A DNA stretch of 7,949 nucleotides. Source: Methanobacteriota archaeon (GTDB taxonomy: Archaea; Thermoplasmatota; Thermoplasmata; RBG-16-68-12). The notes beneath the pieces were generated by a model, which did no database searches, had not been told where the DNA came from, and worked only from the letters and a program-made list of their open reading frames with translations. The DNA is taken from positions 1 to 7,949 of the forward strand of contig VBMC01000129.1 of the NCBI GenBank assembly GCA_005879015.1. Direction: 5' to 3'. This document shows positions 6,273 to 7,949 of the stretch, in pieces (the stretch's first letter is position 1; the number at the start of each line of letters is the position of its first letter). The translations under genes and the position numbers were made by a program.

Positions 6273-6280
6273 ATTTATAT
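6273..6280 (+). promoter_or_regulatory. TATA box of the zinc-ribbon/HhH/TPR gene
   Basis: ATTTATAT lies about 28 bases before GTG 6305. This is the spacing expected for an archaeal promoter that makes a leaderless transcript. The alternative in-frame GTG at 6293 is too close to the box to be included. The complementary strand (ATATAAAT) could also serve the divergent GNAT gene, but at about 115 bases from its ATG. Confidence 0.6.
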
Positions 6281-6304
6281 GGGGCCCGCCCGGTGCGGCA
6301 CACC

Positions 6305-7949
6305 GTGCCCCCGTCACGATGCGTCCGATGCGGCGCCGTGAGTCGCGATTACCTCTGTGCATCGTGTATCGATTACCTGATTGCGTATCATCCGCTCTGG
6401 TTGAATCCGGCCTTGTTGCCAGGGCCTTCGCTCCTCGACCTGGTCGCGCCTCGCGAGTCCCCTCTCGTCTCCTCGGATTTGGGCATGATCGAATGGGAGT
6501 CGCCTCGCAGCGAGCCGTCGGCCGCTGATGCGGTCCAGCTGATCCGCCTCCTTGGACTCGACGGTCCCATCGCACCCACACTCAGCGTCGGAGACGCGGA
6601 CCTCTTGCATCGGTTCCTGAGGGACACCCGCCGGTCGAGTCCGACGCATCCGGAGGAACGCGACGCTTTGGCTCAGGTCTATCACTACCTGGCGGGGTGC
6701 GCCTGGATGCCGTCCCATCTCGCCTCGGAGTATCGGCTGCGGGCGGACACGCTCTCCCCTGGAGCCGCGGAGACCGCCGAGGCGACCGAGGAGTCGGCCG
6801 AACCTGCGGTCTCAGAGGTCGCATGGTCGCCTCCGCTTCCCGAATCAACCCCGACCGAGATGGAGGATTCAGAGCCGCTACCGGAACTTCCGTCGATGGA
6901 CCTCGAACCGGAGGAGGAAGAGATTCCGGGTCCGGGCCCCGATCCGTTCCGACCGCTGCCGGTCCCGGAGCCAGAACCACCCCTGCCGTTGCCAGAACCG
7001 CCGGTGCCGCAACCCCAGCCGGAACCCGAACCCGAGCCGGAGGAAGCACACGCGGACGAAGCGAAATCGACGGAGTTCGAGGCGATGAGGAACGCCATCG
7101 AGGCCGAGAAGGCGGACCTGGAAGCAAGGGCCCGCTCGGGGGCCGAGGAGCTCCGTACGAAAGAGACCTTCTTGGTCGAACGCGAACGGGCCCTCGCATC
7201 GAAGGAGCGCGAGGTGGAGGCCCAATCCAAGGCGGTCACGGACCGTCTGGTCGCCCTCGAAAAGGATGCAGCCCGCCGGGACGTCCTGCGTTTTCTCGGA
7301 GCGGTCCCTGGGATGTCCGAGGCCCAGGCCGACGTAATCGCATCCGCCTTTCCCGACATGGCTTCCCTGGAATCCGCGGACGCGAAGGCGCTCACGCAAT
7401 GTCAGGGAGTGACGGACGCCCTCGCCCGGGCGATTCGGTACGAGCTCGTCCCCGGCGAGGTCGACGAGGAGCAAGTGGCGACCCGCTTGCAGGAAGAGGC
7501 CCTCGCCTTCCTGGGGGAAGGCGATTACGAAGCCGCCCTCGACTGTTATGACCGCCTCCTGCGGGATCGGCCGGAACGGATGTCCGTCTGGTTCGATCGG
7601 GCCGAACTCTTGGTCTTGCTCGGCCGCAAGGAGGAGGCCCTCGAATCCTACCAGCGGGTGATCGACGTGGACCGAGGGAATCGGCGGGCCTGGTTCGAAC
7701 GGGCGAACCTGTTGTTCGGCCTTGATCGGCTTCCGGAGGCCATCGACGCGCTGAAGGAGACCTTGCGCATCGATCCGGCCAAGTCGGGTGACATCGTTCT
7801 GAAGGCGGAGCAGCTCCGTCGGGACGGCCATCCGAACGAAGCCGTCGTCCTGTTCCAAACGATCCTCGATGTGAACCCCGCGGAGACCCGCGCGGTCCTC
7901 GGGCTCGGCGACGCCCTCCTGGGCCTCGGCGATTCGGACACCGCAGAAG
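6305..7949 (+). CDS. Modular zinc-ribbon / coiled-coil / helix-hairpin-helix / TPR protein (3' partial)
   Basis: Function not recognised. The frame opens at GTG 6305 and continues past the right edge; 548 codons are present. Domains in order: a CxxC-x8-CxxC zinc ribbon (C6, C9, C18, C21); an unassigned helical region to about 140; an acidic linker with a Pro/Glu-rich core (about 200-250); a charged coiled coil (about 257-325, rich in Glu, Arg, Ala); a helix-hairpin-helix-like segment (about 328-381) with GAVPGMSEAQADVIASAF and GVTDALARAI; then four 34-residue TPRs (391-424, 425-458, 459-492, 493-526) and part of a fifth. The start at 6305 is chosen because GTG 6338 would lose the first Cys pair, and because a TATA box sits about 28 bases upstream. 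The protein lacks a signal peptide, so it is probably a cytoplasmic scaffold that could touch nucleic acid and protein partners. That role is an inference. Confidence 0.8.
   Translation, partial: MPPSRCVRCGAVSRDYLCASCIDYLIAYHPLWLNPALLPGPSLLDLVAPRESPLVSSDLGMIEWESPRSEPSAADAVQLIRLLGLDGPIAPTLSVGDADLLHRFLRDTRRSSPTHPEERDALAQVYHYLAGCAWMPSHLASEYRLRADTLSPGAAETAEATEESAEPAVSEVAWSPPLPESTPTEMEDSEPLPELPSMDLEPEEEEIPGPGPDPFRPLPVPEPEPPLPLPEPPVPQPQPEPEPEPEEAHADEAKSTEFEAMRNAIEAEKADLEARARSGAEELRTKETFLVERERALASKEREVEAQSKAVTDRLVALEKDAARRDVLRFLGAVPGMSEAQADVIASAFPDMASLESADAKALTQCQGVTDALARAIRYELVPGEVDEEQVATRLQEEALAFLGEGDYEAALDCYDRLLRDRPERMSVWFDRAELLVLLGRKEEALESYQRVIDVDRGNRRAWFERANLLFGLDRLPEAIDALKETLRIDPAKSGDIVLKAEQLRRDGHPNEAVVLFQTILDVNPAETRAVLGLGDALLGLGDSDTAE

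Noticed and set aside
6930..7045. Short tandem CCGGAACC-like repeats that could be a DNA repeat array
   Set aside because: They encode the Pro/Glu linker in frame, with variable codons and no fixed period, so this is protein-level low complexity.
6582..7395. Two long minus-strand frames rich in Ser/Gly or Pro/Arg, resembling low-complexity secreted proteins
   Set aside because: The Ser-Gly repeats are the complement of the Pro/Glu-coding linker of the plus-strand gene; no start signals were seen.
6697..7551. 284-codon plus-strand open frame
   Set aside because: Gly/Arg/Pro-rich shadow of the zinc-ribbon/HhH/TPR gene, whose frame holds the coiled coil and TPR patterns.
6878..7858. 326-codon minus-strand open frame
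   Set aside because: Antisense of the TPR region; its apparent order comes from the repeated codons on the other strand.

Overview
The window is GC-rich and reads as an archaeal chromosome segment. I think a member of Thermoplasmatota is likely, but that is an inference from style and not from a marker gene. The clues are AT-rich TATA-like boxes about 25-30 bases before start codons (one GTG gene looks leaderless), a roadblock/LC7 protein beside a V4R protein, an A-type Fe-S carrier, and secreted proteins with a membrane anchor or N-glycosylation sequons. No phage, transposon, CRISPR array, rRNA or tRNA is visible, and no gene-free stretch exceeds 300 bases.

Layout, left to right. (1) 2-319 (+) is the 3' part of an HxlR-family winged-helix regulator cut by the window edge. 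(2) 381-2549 (+) is a 722-residue surface protein with a signal peptide, a large beta-rich ectodomain, a divergent InlB-like domain, one C-terminal transmembrane helix and a proline-rich cytoplasmic tail. (3) Convergent to it is a minus-strand two-gene unit: a roadblock/LC7 protein (3599 to 3165) followed 12 bases later by a V4R-domain protein starting at 3152. The V4R gene has no stop near the end of its conserved domain. Its frame runs on to 2106, antisense to the surface-protein gene, so a frameshift or sequence error is likely. (4) 4991/4949 to 3810 (-) is a secreted calcineurin-like/purple-acid-phosphatase-like metallophosphoesterase with a cysteine-cluster tail. (5) 5629/5614 to 5201 (-) is an IscA/HesB-type Fe-S carrier with a His-rich tail. 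A 15-base palindrome overlaps its TATA box. (6) 6160 to 5702 (-) is a GNAT acetyltransferase. (7) Divergent from it, 6305 to the window end (+), is a large modular protein: zinc ribbon, acidic Pro/Glu linker, coiled coil, helix-hairpin-helix, TPRs. It is open at the right edge.

The genes do not form one pathway. The only clear operon is roadblock-V4R, a probable small-molecule-sensing or scaffold pair with no GTPase in sight. The surface protein and the phosphatase act outside the cell. The Fe-S carrier and the acetyltransferase are housekeeping-type cytoplasmic proteins. The least familiar items are the zinc-ribbon/coiled-coil/HhH/TPR protein, the roadblock-V4R pair with its damaged or overlapping 3' end, and the palindromic operator candidate at the Fe-S carrier promoter.
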